DNA of 64,000 bases, from assembly GCA_963662815.2 (NCBI GenBank), contig CAXXWA010000015.1, positions 8,927-72,926 of the forward strand, read 5' to 3'. This stretch comes from JAPPHA01 sp963662815 (GTDB taxonomy: Bacteria; Pseudomonadota; Alphaproteobacteria; Rhodobacterales; Rhodobacteraceae). Below are positions 26,490 through 36,014 of this stretch, one piece after another (the first letter of the stretch is position 1; every line of letters begins with the position of its first letter). A program made the translations under genes and the position numbers. The notes under the pieces were generated by a model. The model was not told the DNA's origin. It worked only from the letters and a program-made list of their open reading frames with translations, and ran no database searches.

Positions 26490-27791
26490 CTACCCGCCCC
26501 CGTTCGCCGCAGGATTGTTCGGATGCGCAGTCCAGTTGGCGTAGTCCTGCTTCACGGTCTGACCCGTTCGCGGGTCGAGTGCCCCGGCGGGTAGTCTTTC
26601 CATCGTGATGCACCCTTCGACGGGGCACACGTTGACGCAAAGGTTGCACGCCACGCATTCCTCGTCGATCACCTCGTAGACCCGGTCCGGCCGGACCACG
26701 ATCGCCTGATGGGACGTGTCCTCGCACGCGGCAAAGCAGCGGCCGCACCCGATGCACAGGTCTTCGCTGATCCGCGCCTTGGTGACGTAGTTCAGGTTCA
26801 GGTACTGCCAGTCGGTGACATTCCCGATCGCGCGCCCGCGAATGGCACCGATGTCCGGGTGCCCCTTTCCGTCCATCCAGTGCTCCAGGCCCGAGATCAT
26901 CTCGTGAATGATGCGAAACCCATACGTCATAGCCGCCGTGCACACCTGGACGTTGCCGGCGCCGAGCGCGATGTATTCGGCCGCATCTCGCCAGGTGCCG
27001 ATGCCGCCGATGCCTGAAACCGGCAGGTCGCGCGTTTCCTGGTCGCGGGCGATCTCCGCCACCATGTGCAGCGCGACAGGACGCACCGCCGGGCCGCAGT
27101 AGCCGCCGTGCGTGCCCTTGCCGTCGATTGCAGGCTCGGGACAGAAGGCGTCGAGATCGACTCCGGTAATCGAGTTCAGCGTGTTGATGAGGCTTACGGC
27201 ATCAGCGCCGCCCCTTTTCGCCGCACGCGCCGGAAAGCGGATGTCGGTCACGTTCGGCGTTAGCTTCACGATAACGGGCATCCGCGTGTTCGCCTTGCAC
27301 CAGCGGGTCACCATCTCGATGTACTCCGGCACCTGGCCGACGGCGGAACCCATGCCGCGCTCGCTCATGCCGTGAGGACAGCCGAAGTTGAGCTCGACCG
27401 CGTCGGCCCCTGTCTGCTCGACTTCGGCTAGGATGAACTTCCAAGCGTCCTCCTCGCAGGGCACCATCAGCGACACGACCATGGCCCTGTCCGCGTAGTC
27501 TCTCTTGACCGACTTGATTTCGCGAAGGTTGACGTCGAGCGGCCGGTCGGTGATGAGTTCGATGTTGTTCATGCCGATCAGCTGCCTGTCGGCCCCCCAG
27601 ACGACGCCGTAGCGGGGGCCGTTTACGTTCACGATGTGCGGATCGAGGCCGAGCGTCTTCCAAACCACGCCGCCCCAGCCGAGATCCAGCGCACGGCGCA
27701 CGTTGTACTCCTTGTCCGTGGGTGGCGCCGAAGCCAGCCAGAATGGATTCGGCGACCGAATGCCGGCGAACTTCGTCGATAGATCTGCCAT
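26490..27791 (-). CDS. preA: NAD-dependent dihydropyrimidine dehydrogenase subunit PreA
   Basis: A 433-residue enzyme that reduces uracil or thymine to the dihydro form together with PreT. The N-terminal FMN barrel (residues 1-320) resembles dihydroorotate dehydrogenase, with LNFGCPHGMSERGMGSA and ISGIGGIGTW-like segments (GIGGIGTWRDAAEYI). The C-terminal domain holds two 4Fe-4S clusters: CIGCGRCFAACEDTSH and CVACNLCVNVCPVEGC. It follows preT by 33 bases. Confidence 0.95.
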   Translation of the reverse strand: MADLSTKFAGIRSPNPFWLASAPPTDKEYNVRRALDLGWGGVVWKTLGLDPHIVNVNGPRYGVVWGADRQLIGMNNIELITDRPLDVNLREIKSVKRDYADRAMVVSLMVPCEEDAWKFILAEVEQTGADAVELNFGCPHGMSERGMGSAVGQVPEYIEMVTRWCKANTRMPVIVKLTPNVTDIRFPARAAKRGGADAVSLINTLNSITGVDLDAFCPEPAIDGKGTHGGYCGPAVRPVALHMVAEIARDQETRDLPVSGIGGIGTWRDAAEYIALGAGNVQVCTAAMTYGFRIIHEMISGLEHWMDGKGHPDIGAIRGRAIGNVTDWQYLNLNYVTKARISEDLCIGCGRCFAACEDTSHQAIVVRPDRVYEVIDEECVACNLCVNVCPVEGCITMERLPAGALDPRTGQTVKQDYANWTAHPNNPAANGGG

Positions 27792-27824
27792 CTTCTCCTC
27801 CCCGCCCGGATGTCCGGGATCCGT

Positions 27825-29162
27825 TCAGTCCCCGACAAGGAACCGGTGAATGTCTTCTGCCGCGTCGCGGCCCTCGGCAACCGCGGTGACGGTCAGATCC
27901 TCGCCGCCGCCCGTGCAGTCTCCGCCGGCCCACACGCCCTCGAGGCTCGTCCGGCCATTCTCGCACGCCCGAATTCGGCCGCCGGCTATCTCGAGACCCC
28001 CGGCCAGCAGGTCGAACCGTTGGCCGATGGCCCTGAACAGCTGGTCGACCGGCAGCCGGAACATCTCGCCGGTGTCCACGAGGTTCCCGCCCTGCTCTCG
28101 CGTGCGGACGAACTCGACCTCCCGAACTCGGCCGTCGACAGCGCTCACCCGCACGGCGCGCGCGTTCGTGATGATCCGCACGCCGCGACGCAACGCCAGG
28201 TCCTGTTCGAATCCGGACGCGTTCATGCGGTCGCGCCCGCGCCGGTAGACGATGCTGACGGTCCGCGCACCGAGAAGCCGGGACTGCACCGCGGCATCGA
28301 CCGCGGTCATGCCGCCTCCAATCACGACGACGTCGCGGCCCACCGGAATGCAGCCGGGATTCGCCGCCTGCCGGAGGTCGGAAATGAAGGCCACGGCATC
28401 GTCGACGTTCTCGGCGCTTTCGCCGTCCAGCGCGAGCGCATTCACGCCAGCCAGACCGACAGCAAGGAACACCGCATCGTAGTCCCTGCGGAGGCCGGCC
28501 AGATCGAGATCGTCGCCAAGACAGCCGGGCCGGATTTCGATGCCGCCAATCGACAACAACCAGTCCACTTCGCGCGACGCGAACCCGCCGACCGTCTTGT
28601 ACGTTGCGATGCCGTACTCGTTCAGCCCGCCAGGTTTCCGCCGCGCCTCGAAGACAACGACCCGGTGACCCTTCATCGACAACCGGTGCGCGCAGGCGAG
28701 TCCCGCAGGCCCTGCGCCGATCACCGCCACCCTCCTACCGCTCTCGGGCGCCCGTTCGTACGGGTGAACGTCGGCGGAAATCAGCGTGTCCGTCGCGTGG
28801 CGTTGCAGACGGCCGATCTCCACGGGCGCGCCTTCCGCCGCGGTGCGTACGCAGGCTTCCTCGCACAGCGTCTCCGTCGGACAGGCGCGCGCGCACATGC
28901 CGCCGAGAATGTTCTGGTCGAAGATCGTGCGTGCGGCCGCCTCAGGCATTCCGGTCGAAATCTGGCGGATGAACAGGGGAATGTCGATTTCCGTCGGGCA
29001 GGCCGTCACGCAGGGCGCATCGTGACAGAAGTAGCACCTGTCTGCGGCCACCTGTGCAGCATGGCTCCCGAGCGGAGGATGCAGGTCCTCAAAGTTTTCG
29101 GCGTATGCCGCCTGAGGCAACCGCCCCGGCGCCACGCCCGCAGAATGTTCGAAGTCCGGCAT
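27825..29162 (-). CDS. preT: dihydropyrimidine dehydrogenase subunit PreT
   Basis: A 445-residue flavoprotein that passes electrons from NAD(P)H to PreA. It starts with a Cys-rich 4Fe-4S region (CYFCHDAPCVTACPTEIDIP and later ARACPTETLCEEAC), then an FAD site (VAVIGAGPAGLACAHRL) and an NAD(P) site (VVVIGGGMTAVDAA). Start 29162 (MPDFEHSAGVAPGRLP) matches the known N-terminus and has AGGA upstream; the extension to 29231 does not. It is the first gene of the pyrimidine cluster. No regulator gene (RutR/TetR type) lies beside it. Confidence 0.93.
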   Translation of the reverse strand: MPDFEHSAGVAPGRLPQAAYAENFEDLHPPLGSHAAQVAADRCYFCHDAPCVTACPTEIDIPLFIRQISTGMPEAAARTIFDQNILGGMCARACPTETLCEEACVRTAAEGAPVEIGRLQRHATDTLISADVHPYERAPESGRRVAVIGAGPAGLACAHRLSMKGHRVVVFEARRKPGGLNEYGIATYKTVGGFASREVDWLLSIGGIEIRPGCLGDDLDLAGLRRDYDAVFLAVGLAGVNALALDGESAENVDDAVAFISDLRQAANPGCIPVGRDVVVIGGGMTAVDAAVQSRLLGARTVSIVYRRGRDRMNASGFEQDLALRRGVRIITNARAVRVSAVDGRVREVEFVRTREQGGNLVDTGEMFRLPVDQLFRAIGQRFDLLAGGLEIAGGRIRACENGRTSLEGVWAGGDCTGGGEDLTVTAVAEGRDAAEDIHRFLVGD

Positions 29163-29296
29163 TTGGTCCTTTCTCCCTCCGGAAGCCCTGACATGCAGGA
29201 TCATATCATCCCGCGAGAGGGAATTTGTCAACGCGCCTCGCGCTCGCCCTGCTGCGCGCCGCCCAATGCGGGCGCACCGCCGGGCACGCCGGCTGC

Positions 29297-31090
29297 TCAG
29301 GTCCGGGCAAGTTGAAGTTCCGCGAGGCGCGCATAGAGGCCGCCCTCCGCGACGAGCTCGCCGTGCGTCCCCTGCGACACGAGTCGGCCGTCTTCGAGGA
29401 CCAGGATGCGGTCCGCCTTCTTTACGGTTGCGAGCCTGTGGGCGACGATCAGGGTCGTTCTGCCTGCGGTGAGCGCCTCAACCGCACGTTGCACGAGCCC
29501 TTCGCTCTCCGAGTCTAGCGCCGAAGTCGCCTCGTCGAGCAACAGCACGGGCGCGTCACGGAGAATGGCGCGCGCTATCGCGATGCGTTGCCGCTGACCG
29601 CCGGAGAGGGTTACGCCCCTTTCCCCGAGAGGGGTCTCATAGCCTTCCGGAAGGCGACTCAGGAAGTCATGGGCGGCGGCGGCTTCCGCCGCGGCAACGA
29701 CCTCCGAATCGGACGCGCCGAACCGCCCGAACCGGATGTTCTCCATCGCCGAGGCAGCGAAGATCTCCGGCTCCTGCGGCACATAGGCGAGGTGCCGCCG
29801 AAAATCGGACCGTTCCGCCGTCCTGACGTCGATGCCGTCGACCAGGACCTGTCCGCTCTCGGGGTCGAAGAATCGGAGCAGGAGCCGGAACACGGTCGAC
29901 TTCCCGGCGCCCGACGCACCGACGAAAGCGACGGTTTCCCCGGGTTGGACCAAGAAGGAGAGATCGTGAACGGCAGCGAATTCCCGGCGGGAAGGATAGT
30001 GAAACCAAACGTTCCTGAAGGTGATTTCACCCCGGACGGCATCCGGAAACCGATCCGGGACATCCGGGTCCCGAACGGTGTCGGTCGCGGCAAGAAGCTC
30101 CATGAGCCGGTCGGTGGCGCCGGCGGCGCGCTGGATCTCGCCCCAGACCTCCGACAAAGCCGCGACGGCGCCTGCAACCATGATGGCGAAGATGACGAAC
30201 TGCACGAGCGCTCCCGGCGTGAGCATCTCGCTCCTGACGTCGCGCGCACCGAGCCAGAGGACCCCGGCGACGCCGGAAAACACGAAGAAGATGACCAGAA
30301 TGGTCATCTGGGTCCGGGCGGCAATTCGCCGCGCCGCCGCGGCGAAGGCTTCTTCCGCCAGCGCCCCGAAATGCGTGCGGCTGGCATCCTCCCGGGTGTA
30401 TGCCTGAACCGTCTGCGCCGCCGACAGGGTTTCGGCGGCGTTGCCCGAACAGGCGGCAACCCGGTCCTGGCTCGCCCGGCTGAAGCTGCGAACGCGGCGC
30501 CCGAGCACAAGTATGGGCACGACCACCAGCGGCACCACGATGATCGCGGCAGCGGCCAGCTTTGCCGAAGTCAGGAACATGAGCACCGCGCCGCCCGCAA
30601 GGATGAAGATGTTCCTGAGCGCGATCGATGCGCTGGAGCCGACGATGCTCTGGACAAGTGTGGTGTCCGTCGTGATCCTGGACAGCACCTCCCCGGTCAG
30701 CACGCGTTCGAAGTACGCCGGACTCATCCCGATCATCCGGTCGTAGACGGCTTTCCTGATGTCCGTCACCACGCGTTCGCCGAGGCGCGACACGAAGTAG
30801 TGGCGCAACCCGGAGCCGACCGCAAGCAGCGCGGCGATTCCTATCGCGGCTGCAAAGTACTGGTCCATCATGCGCGGCGAATGCGCCGAGAATCCGTCAA
30901 CTACGCGGCGGACGGCGATCGGCAGGGTCAATGCGAGCGCGGCCGTCGCGACCAGGGCGACCATCGTCGCGGCGAAAAGCCCCCGGTAGGGCCGGATGAA
31001 GGGCAAGAGCGCCCCGAGCGAGGCCGCCTGGCCGGCGCCCATGGTCCGGTTTCCGGCTTCGCCCTCTCCGCCTCCACCTGTACCCGCCAT
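29297..31090 (-). CDS. ABC exporter, fused membrane and ATPase domains (MsbA-like)
   Basis: About 597 residues. A six-helix exporter domain (roughly residues 30-330) is followed by an ATPase with Walker A GASGAGKST, signature LSGGQRQR, Walker B VLLLDEATSALD and H-loop IVAHRLATVKKAD. It would work as a homodimer, exporting lipids, peptides or drugs; the substrate cannot be told. The start is set at 31090 (MAGTGGGG) because upstream residues are Arg-rich and unconserved; starts between 31231 and 31040 are possible. It sits 134 bases upstream of preT on the same strand but is not obviously linked to pyrimidine use. Confidence 0.88.
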   Translation of the reverse strand: MAGTGGGGEGEAGNRTMGAGQAASLGALLPFIRPYRGLFAATMVALVATAALALTLPIAVRRVVDGFSAHSPRMMDQYFAAAIGIAALLAVGSGLRHYFVSRLGERVVTDIRKAVYDRMIGMSPAYFERVLTGEVLSRITTDTTLVQSIVGSSASIALRNIFILAGGAVLMFLTSAKLAAAAIIVVPLVVVPILVLGRRVRSFSRASQDRVAACSGNAAETLSAAQTVQAYTREDASRTHFGALAEEAFAAAARRIAARTQMTILVIFFVFSGVAGVLWLGARDVRSEMLTPGALVQFVIFAIMVAGAVAALSEVWGEIQRAAGATDRLMELLAATDTVRDPDVPDRFPDAVRGEITFRNVWFHYPSRREFAAVHDLSFLVQPGETVAFVGASGAGKSTVFRLLLRFFDPESGQVLVDGIDVRTAERSDFRRHLAYVPQEPEIFAASAMENIRFGRFGASDSEVVAAAEAAAAHDFLSRLPEGYETPLGERGVTLSGGQRQRIAIARAILRDAPVLLLDEATSALDSESEGLVQRAVEALTAGRTTLIVAHRLATVKKADRILVLEDGRLVSQGTHGELVAEGGLYARLAELQLART

Positions 31091-31384
31091 GCCTGCACCC
31101 TGTTGTCGCTGGGAACGGACGAGCCGCTCGTCGGATTCCCGAGTTGTCTCCGCCGTCGCCCGGCCGACGAGACGACGCCGTTCCTGCTCCATTTGCCGAC
31201 CGCTGGCAAGACCGGCCGGCCGCCGCTCCAACCTCCGTTCACGCCGCGATTGCGGAAATCATGCAACTCGGACTAAAAACGGAAACTGGCGGTTCCGAAC
31301 TGTCCGCCGGTCCGGTCGCGCCTCCATCAGGCAGTCATTCTTCGGCGCGGGCACACGAAACCGAACGCAGGAGAATCATCGGAT

Positions 31385-33166
31385 ATGTCGGACAAGTCAC
31401 TAAAGAAGGCCTTTCGCTCGCAGGAATGGTTCGACAATCCGGACAATCCGGGCATGACCGCCCTCTACATCGAACGCTATCTCAACCAGGCCTACACGCA
31501 AGAAGAACTGCAGGGCGGAAAGCCGGTTATCGGAATTGCCCAGACCGGTTCCGATCTCGCGCCTTGCAACAAGATTCACGTGTTTCTCGCCGACCGGGTT
31601 CGCGCAGGAATCCGCGACGCCGGCGGCGTGCCCATGGAGTTTCCCGTCCATCCCATCCAGGAAACCGGCAAGAGGCCGACCGCGGCGCTCGACCGGAATC
31701 TCGCCTATCTTTCGCTCGTCGAGGTTCTGCACGGGTACCCGATCGACGGCGTCGTCCTGACGACCGGATGCGACAAGACTACGCCTGCAATGCTAATGGG
31801 CGCGGCGACGGTCGACCTGCCCGCAATCGTGCTCTCCGGCGGACCGATGCTCGACGGCTGGTGGGACGGCAAGCTCGCGGGCTCCGGAACGGTCGTGTGG
31901 GAAAGTCGAAGGCTTCTTGCCGAAGGCGCCATCGACTACCGGGAGTTCCTGAATAGGGTCTGCGCGTCGGCGCCTTCGCTCGGCCACTGCAACACCATGG
32001 GCACCGCCAGCACGATGAACGCCCTCGCGGAAGCTCTCGGCATGAGCCTTCCGGGCTGCGCCGCGATTCCGGCACCGTTCCGCGAGCGCATGGCGATGGC
32101 CTACAGGACCGGCCGGCGCGCCGTGGAGCTGGTTTTCGAGGGACTGAGACCGTCCCGGATACTGACGCGAAGGGCGTTCGAGAACGCAATCGTGGTCAAT
32201 TCCGCGATCGGCGGTTCGACGAATGCGCCGCCCCACCTGCAGGCGATCGCCCGTCACGCGGGCGTCGACCTGTGCATCACCGACTGGCAGGACGTCGGCT
32301 ACGACGTGCCGCTGCTGGCGAACATCCAGCCGGCCGGAGCCTTTCTCGGCGAGGCGTTCTACCGCGCCGGCGGCGTTCCTGCCGTCATCGGTGAACTTGC
32401 CGCGTCGGACCGAATCAACATGGACGTGCTGACCGTCACCGGGAAAGCGCTTTCGGAAACGGCCGGCGGCGTCCGTTCCGCGGACAGGGACGTGATCCGG
32501 ACATGCGAAAACCCGCTCAGGAAGAACGCCGGGTTTCTGGTGCTCAAGGGCAACCTCTTCGAAAGCGCGCTCATGAAGACATCGGTCATCTCGGACGAGT
32601 TCCGCAGGCGTTTCCTGTCAGCGCCCGGCGCGGAGGGTCTGCTGGAGGCGCGCGCCGTGGTGTTCGAGGGACCGGAAGACTACCACGGGAGGATCAACGA
32701 TCCGTCGCTCGCCATCGACGACAGGACGATCCTCTTCATTCGCGGCGTCGGCTGCATCGGCTATCCCGGATCGGCGGAAGTCGTCAACATGCAGCCTCCG
32801 GATGCGCTCATCGGCCAGGGCATCAGCCATTTGCCAACCGTCGGCGACGGACGGCAGTCCGGCACCTCCGAAAGCCCGTCGATACTGAACGCGTCGCCCG
32901 AAGCCGCCGTCGGCGGCGGCCTCGCGCTGCTTCGGACCGGCGACAGGGTTAGGCTCGACCTGAACGCCTGCCGGCTCGATACGCTGGTGGACGACCGGGA
33001 ATGGCAAAGGCGGCGCGACGAATGGAAACCGCCGGATCTCGAACATCAGACGCCCTGGCAGGAAATCTACCGCGCGAACGTTGGCCAGCTCGCCGACGGC
33101 GGATGTCTCGAACTGGCTACGGCGTACCGGGCGGTCGGCTCCCGCCTTCCGCGCGACAATCACTAG
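31385..33166 (+). CDS. IlvD/Edd-family sugar-acid dehydratase (xylonate/pentonate dehydratase-like)
   Basis: A 593-residue Fe-S dehydratase. Cys61 (APCNKIH), Cys129 (TTGCDKTTPA) and Cys202 (GHCNTMGTAS) are the expected cluster ligands. The opening EWFDNPDNPGMTALYIER and the closing TPWQEIYRANVGQL closely resemble the D-xylonate dehydratase XylD of Caulobacter and related pentonate dehydratases, rather than IlvD of branched-chain synthesis. It would convert a sugar acid to a 2-keto-3-deoxy acid. It is a lone plus-strand gene; its stop codon overlaps the stop of the convergent alcohol dehydrogenase gene. Confidence 0.88.
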   Translation: MSDKSLKKAFRSQEWFDNPDNPGMTALYIERYLNQAYTQEELQGGKPVIGIAQTGSDLAPCNKIHVFLADRVRAGIRDAGGVPMEFPVHPIQETGKRPTAALDRNLAYLSLVEVLHGYPIDGVVLTTGCDKTTPAMLMGAATVDLPAIVLSGGPMLDGWWDGKLAGSGTVVWESRRLLAEGAIDYREFLNRVCASAPSLGHCNTMGTASTMNALAEALGMSLPGCAAIPAPFRERMAMAYRTGRRAVELVFEGLRPSRILTRRAFENAIVVNSAIGGSTNAPPHLQAIARHAGVDLCITDWQDVGYDVPLLANIQPAGAFLGEAFYRAGGVPAVIGELAASDRINMDVLTVTGKALSETAGGVRSADRDVIRTCENPLRKNAGFLVLKGNLFESALMKTSVISDEFRRRFLSAPGAEGLLEARAVVFEGPEDYHGRINDPSLAIDDRTILFIRGVGCIGYPGSAEVVNMQPPDALIGQGISHLPTVGDGRQSGTSESPSILNASPEAAVGGGLALLRTGDRVRLDLNACRLDTLVDDREWQRRRDEWKPPDLEHQTPWQEIYRANVGQLADGGCLELATAYRAVGSRLPRDNH

Positions 33167-34308
33167 AGGCAGGCTTCGTAGAGCCCGCGGGTGTTGTCCG
33201 CGTTCATGGCGACGGGATTGCCGCCGACGCTTGGGTCCGCGAGGGCGTTCTCGGCGAGCCACGCAATGTCCGGATCGGTGACTCCGAGGCCGGAGAGGCT
33301 GGACGGAATGCCGAGGCGCGCGGTCAGTTCACCGACAAAGTCGTGGAAGCCGTCGAAGCCGCCGGCGATTCCCATGTAGGCTGCGGCGGCTTCGATCTTT
33401 CGCTCTATCGCCGGACGATTGAAACGCAGCACCGCCCGCATAACCACCGCGTTCGTGGTGCCGTGGTGCGTGTCGTAGCGGGCGCCGACGGGGTGCGAGA
33501 GCGCATGGATCGCGCCGAGGCCTTTCTGGAACGCGACCGCTCCCATGGAAGCGGCTGCCATCATCTGACTCCGCGCCTCGATGTCGGCGCCGTCGTCATG
33601 GGCGCGCGGCAGGAACTCCTTGACCAGCCGCATGCCTTCAAGCGCGATTCCCTGGCTCATCGGGTGGAAGTGCGGCGAGCAGAAGGCCTCGAGGCAGTGC
33701 GCGAATGCGTCCATGCCGGTCCCGGCGGTGATCGAAGGCGGCATGCCGACGGTCAGTTCCGGATCAGAGATGACCTCTACGGGAAGGATTCGTGGGTGGA
33801 AGATAATCTTCTTCTCGTGCGTCGCGGAGTTGGTAATGACCGATGCGCGCCCAACTTCCGATCCCGTGCCCGCGGTTGTCGGGACCGCGACGTTCGGGGC
33901 AATCGCGTCCGCGTCCGCCCGCATCCACCAGTCGCCGATGTCCTCGAAGTCCCAGACCGGTCGGGTCTGGCCGGCCATGAAGGCGATCGCCTTACCGAGA
34001 TCGAGGCCGGAACCGCCCCCGAAGGCGACGACGCCGTCGTGGCTTCCGTCCAGGAATGCCGCGATTCCCGCATCCAGGTTCTTCTCGGTCGGATTCGCGT
34101 CGACATCCGAAAAGGCGACGGCGCCGGGGCATGCGGCGACAAGATGATCGAGCGCGGATTGCGCAACGGGAAGGTTGCGGAGCCCCCTGTCGGTGACGAA
34201 CAGTGGCCGCGCGATTCCAACTGCGGCGCAGGCATCGCCGAGTTCGCCGATTCTCCCGGTCCCGAACCGGACCTTCGTCGGGTAGCTCCAGTTGCCGATC
34301 AGTTTCAT
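33163..34308 (-). CDS. iron-containing (group III) alcohol dehydrogenase
   Basis: A 381-residue oxidoreductase. The NAD-binding N-terminal domain has AFGGGSGLDLGKAIAF and VPTTAGTGSEVG; the iron-binding C-terminal domain has TAGTGMDAFAHCLEAF and IHALSHPVGARYDTHHG with the conserved histidines. Start 34308 follows GGAAGGCAGGAG. It would interconvert an alcohol or hydroxy acid and an aldehyde or keto acid. It is the last gene of a probable operon with the glutamine-synthetase-like ligase and a TRAP transporter; the 246-base gap after the ligase weakens that link slightly. Confidence 0.9.
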   Translation of the reverse strand: MKLIGNWSYPTKVRFGTGRIGELGDACAAVGIARPLFVTDRGLRNLPVAQSALDHLVAACPGAVAFSDVDANPTEKNLDAGIAAFLDGSHDGVVAFGGGSGLDLGKAIAFMAGQTRPVWDFEDIGDWWMRADADAIAPNVAVPTTAGTGSEVGRASVITNSATHEKKIIFHPRILPVEVISDPELTVGMPPSITAGTGMDAFAHCLEAFCSPHFHPMSQGIALEGMRLVKEFLPRAHDDGADIEARSQMMAAASMGAVAFQKGLGAIHALSHPVGARYDTHHGTTNAVVMRAVLRFNRPAIERKIEAAAAYMGIAGGFDGFHDFVGELTARLGIPSSLSGLGVTDPDIAWLAENALADPSVGGNPVAMNADNTRGLYEACL

Positions 34309-34554
34309 GCTCCTGCCTTCCTGATATGCCGCGACCCGAGCCGGGTCAGGTCGCGATGTCCCGCAGCGGACGCGGAAGTGCCGCGTCCCGAGCCCCTGCA
34401 ACCGGTCCTGCCGAGCGCCGGATCAAGATCGCCGCGCCGGTTCAAGCGGGCCTCCCCTCCATGCGCCAATGGGCGGGTCGTCCGCCGCGCGGAACGCCGC
34501 GCGCGCATCGATGCCGTCAAGCCGCAAGCGCCGCCGTTCATGGGCGCCGCTGCT

Positions 34555-35922
34555 TCAGGCCCGCTCGAATCCGCGCGCGACTTCATAGTCGGTGACGCTG
34601 GCATCGAAGTGCTCCTGTTCCCACTCGGCTGCGCGCAAGTAGTGGTCGGCCACCTCGCCGCCCCAGGCGGCGCGCAGCATCTCCGAGCCGCGCAGCGCCT
34701 CGACGGCCGCCCGCAGCGTCGCCGGAATGGCGCGGTTCCGGTCCGCCCCGTAGGCGTCGCCGGAAAACGCCGCCTCGAGTTCCAGCCGGTTCTCGATGCC
34801 CGAGATGCCCGCCGCGACCATCGCGGCGAGCGCGAGATAGGGGTTGAGATCCGCCCCGCCGATGCGGCACTCCACGCGAACTCCCGGCGTATCCGGCTCG
34901 GCAATCCGGTAGCCGGCCGTCCGGTTGTCGACCGACCAGACGGCGCGTGTCGGCGCAAAGGTCCCGGCAGCGAAGCGCTTGTAGGAATTAACGTACGGGG
35001 CGAGGAAGTAAGTGATCTCCGACGAGTGCGCGATCAGCCCCGCGAGATAACGGCGCATGATGTCCGACATGCCAGCGGGAGCGCCGGGTTCATGGAACGC
35101 CGAATTCCCGTCTGCTGCCGCCAGCGACTGGTGCACGTGGCATGATGACCCGGCCGCGTCGTGGTGCCACTTTGCCATGAAGGTGACGGCGCGATCGTTC
35201 AGAAAGGCGATCTCCTTTACCGCGTTCTTGACCAAGACATGGGTATCCGCGGCATCGAGCAGGTCCGAATAGCGGACGTTGATCTCCTCCTGGCCGGCGT
35301 CCGCCTCGCCCTTGGTGTTCTCGACTTGGACGCCGGCGCCATGGAGTCCGTTCCTGACGGCGCGCATGACCTGTTCTTCCCTGGTCGTCTGGAAGATGTG
35401 GTAATCCTCGTTGTAGGGGCTTACCGGCGTCATGCCGCGGTAGCCACGATCCTGCAGTTCCGCGAAACTTTCCCTGAACATGAAGAACTCGAGTTCGGTC
35501 GCGGCGAGCGCGCGGTATCCCAGGGCGGCGAGCCGTTCGACCTGGCGCCGGAGAACCGTGCGCGGCGCATGCGCCACCGGTTCGTGATCGTGGTGATCGA
35601 GAAGGTCGCAGAGGACGAGCGCGGTTCCGTCGAGCCAGGGAACCGTGCGCATTGTCGAGAGATCCGGTTTCATGATGTAGTCGCCGTAGCCCGCAGCCCA
35701 GCTCGTCGCGGCATAGCCGTCGACGGTGTGCATCTCGAGATCCGTGGCGACAAGGTAGTTGCAGCAGTGGGTCTCGCGCCATGCGCTCCCGACGAAATGC
35801 GCGGCGTGGAAACGCTTTCCCATCAGCCGGCCCTGCATGTCCGGAATGGCGGCGACAACCGTGTCGACTTCGCCCCTGGACACCCGGTCCCGGAGTTCGT
35901 CAAAGGAGAGATTGCCAGCCAT
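34555..35922 (-). CDS. glutamine synthetase family ligase (gamma-glutamyl-amine synthetase type)
   Basis: A 455-residue GS-fold enzyme. ATELEFFMF, VENTKGEADAGQEEIN, HHDAAGSSCHVHQSL, YKRFAAGTFAPTRAVWSVDNR and VECRIGGADLNPYLAL are the ATP, metal and glutamate-site segments. The sequence has the PuuA/IpuC pattern rather than GlnA, so it probably joins glutamate to an amine (putrescine, isopropylamine, ethanolamine and similar). Start 35922 follows AGGGGAAG; an ATG 24 bases earlier is less likely. It sits right behind a TRAP binding-protein gene and before an alcohol dehydrogenase, suggesting uptake and oxidation of an amine or amino alcohol. Confidence 0.88.
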   Translation of the reverse strand: MAGNLSFDELRDRVSRGEVDTVVAAIPDMQGRLMGKRFHAAHFVGSAWRETHCCNYLVATDLEMHTVDGYAATSWAAGYGDYIMKPDLSTMRTVPWLDGTALVLCDLLDHHDHEPVAHAPRTVLRRQVERLAALGYRALAATELEFFMFRESFAELQDRGYRGMTPVSPYNEDYHIFQTTREEQVMRAVRNGLHGAGVQVENTKGEADAGQEEINVRYSDLLDAADTHVLVKNAVKEIAFLNDRAVTFMAKWHHDAAGSSCHVHQSLAAADGNSAFHEPGAPAGMSDIMRRYLAGLIAHSSEITYFLAPYVNSYKRFAAGTFAPTRAVWSVDNRTAGYRIAEPDTPGVRVECRIGGADLNPYLALAAMVAAGISGIENRLELEAAFSGDAYGADRNRAIPATLRAAVEALRGSEMLRAAWGGEVADHYLRAAEWEQEHFDASVTDYEVARGFERA

Positions 35923-36014
35923 GTCGCTTCCCCTGCACCTCTTCAATTACATGCGGGCGCCCGGCACGGGCGCCCGCAATCCGGTTGGACGTCCCAGTTG
36001 ACCGGAGCGCCGCG

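Noticed and set aside
33001..35145. Long open frame of about 714 codons opposite the alcohol dehydrogenase and GS-like ligase
   Set aside because: Arg/Gly/Asp-rich translation without domains; the minus-strand genes have clear catalytic motifs.
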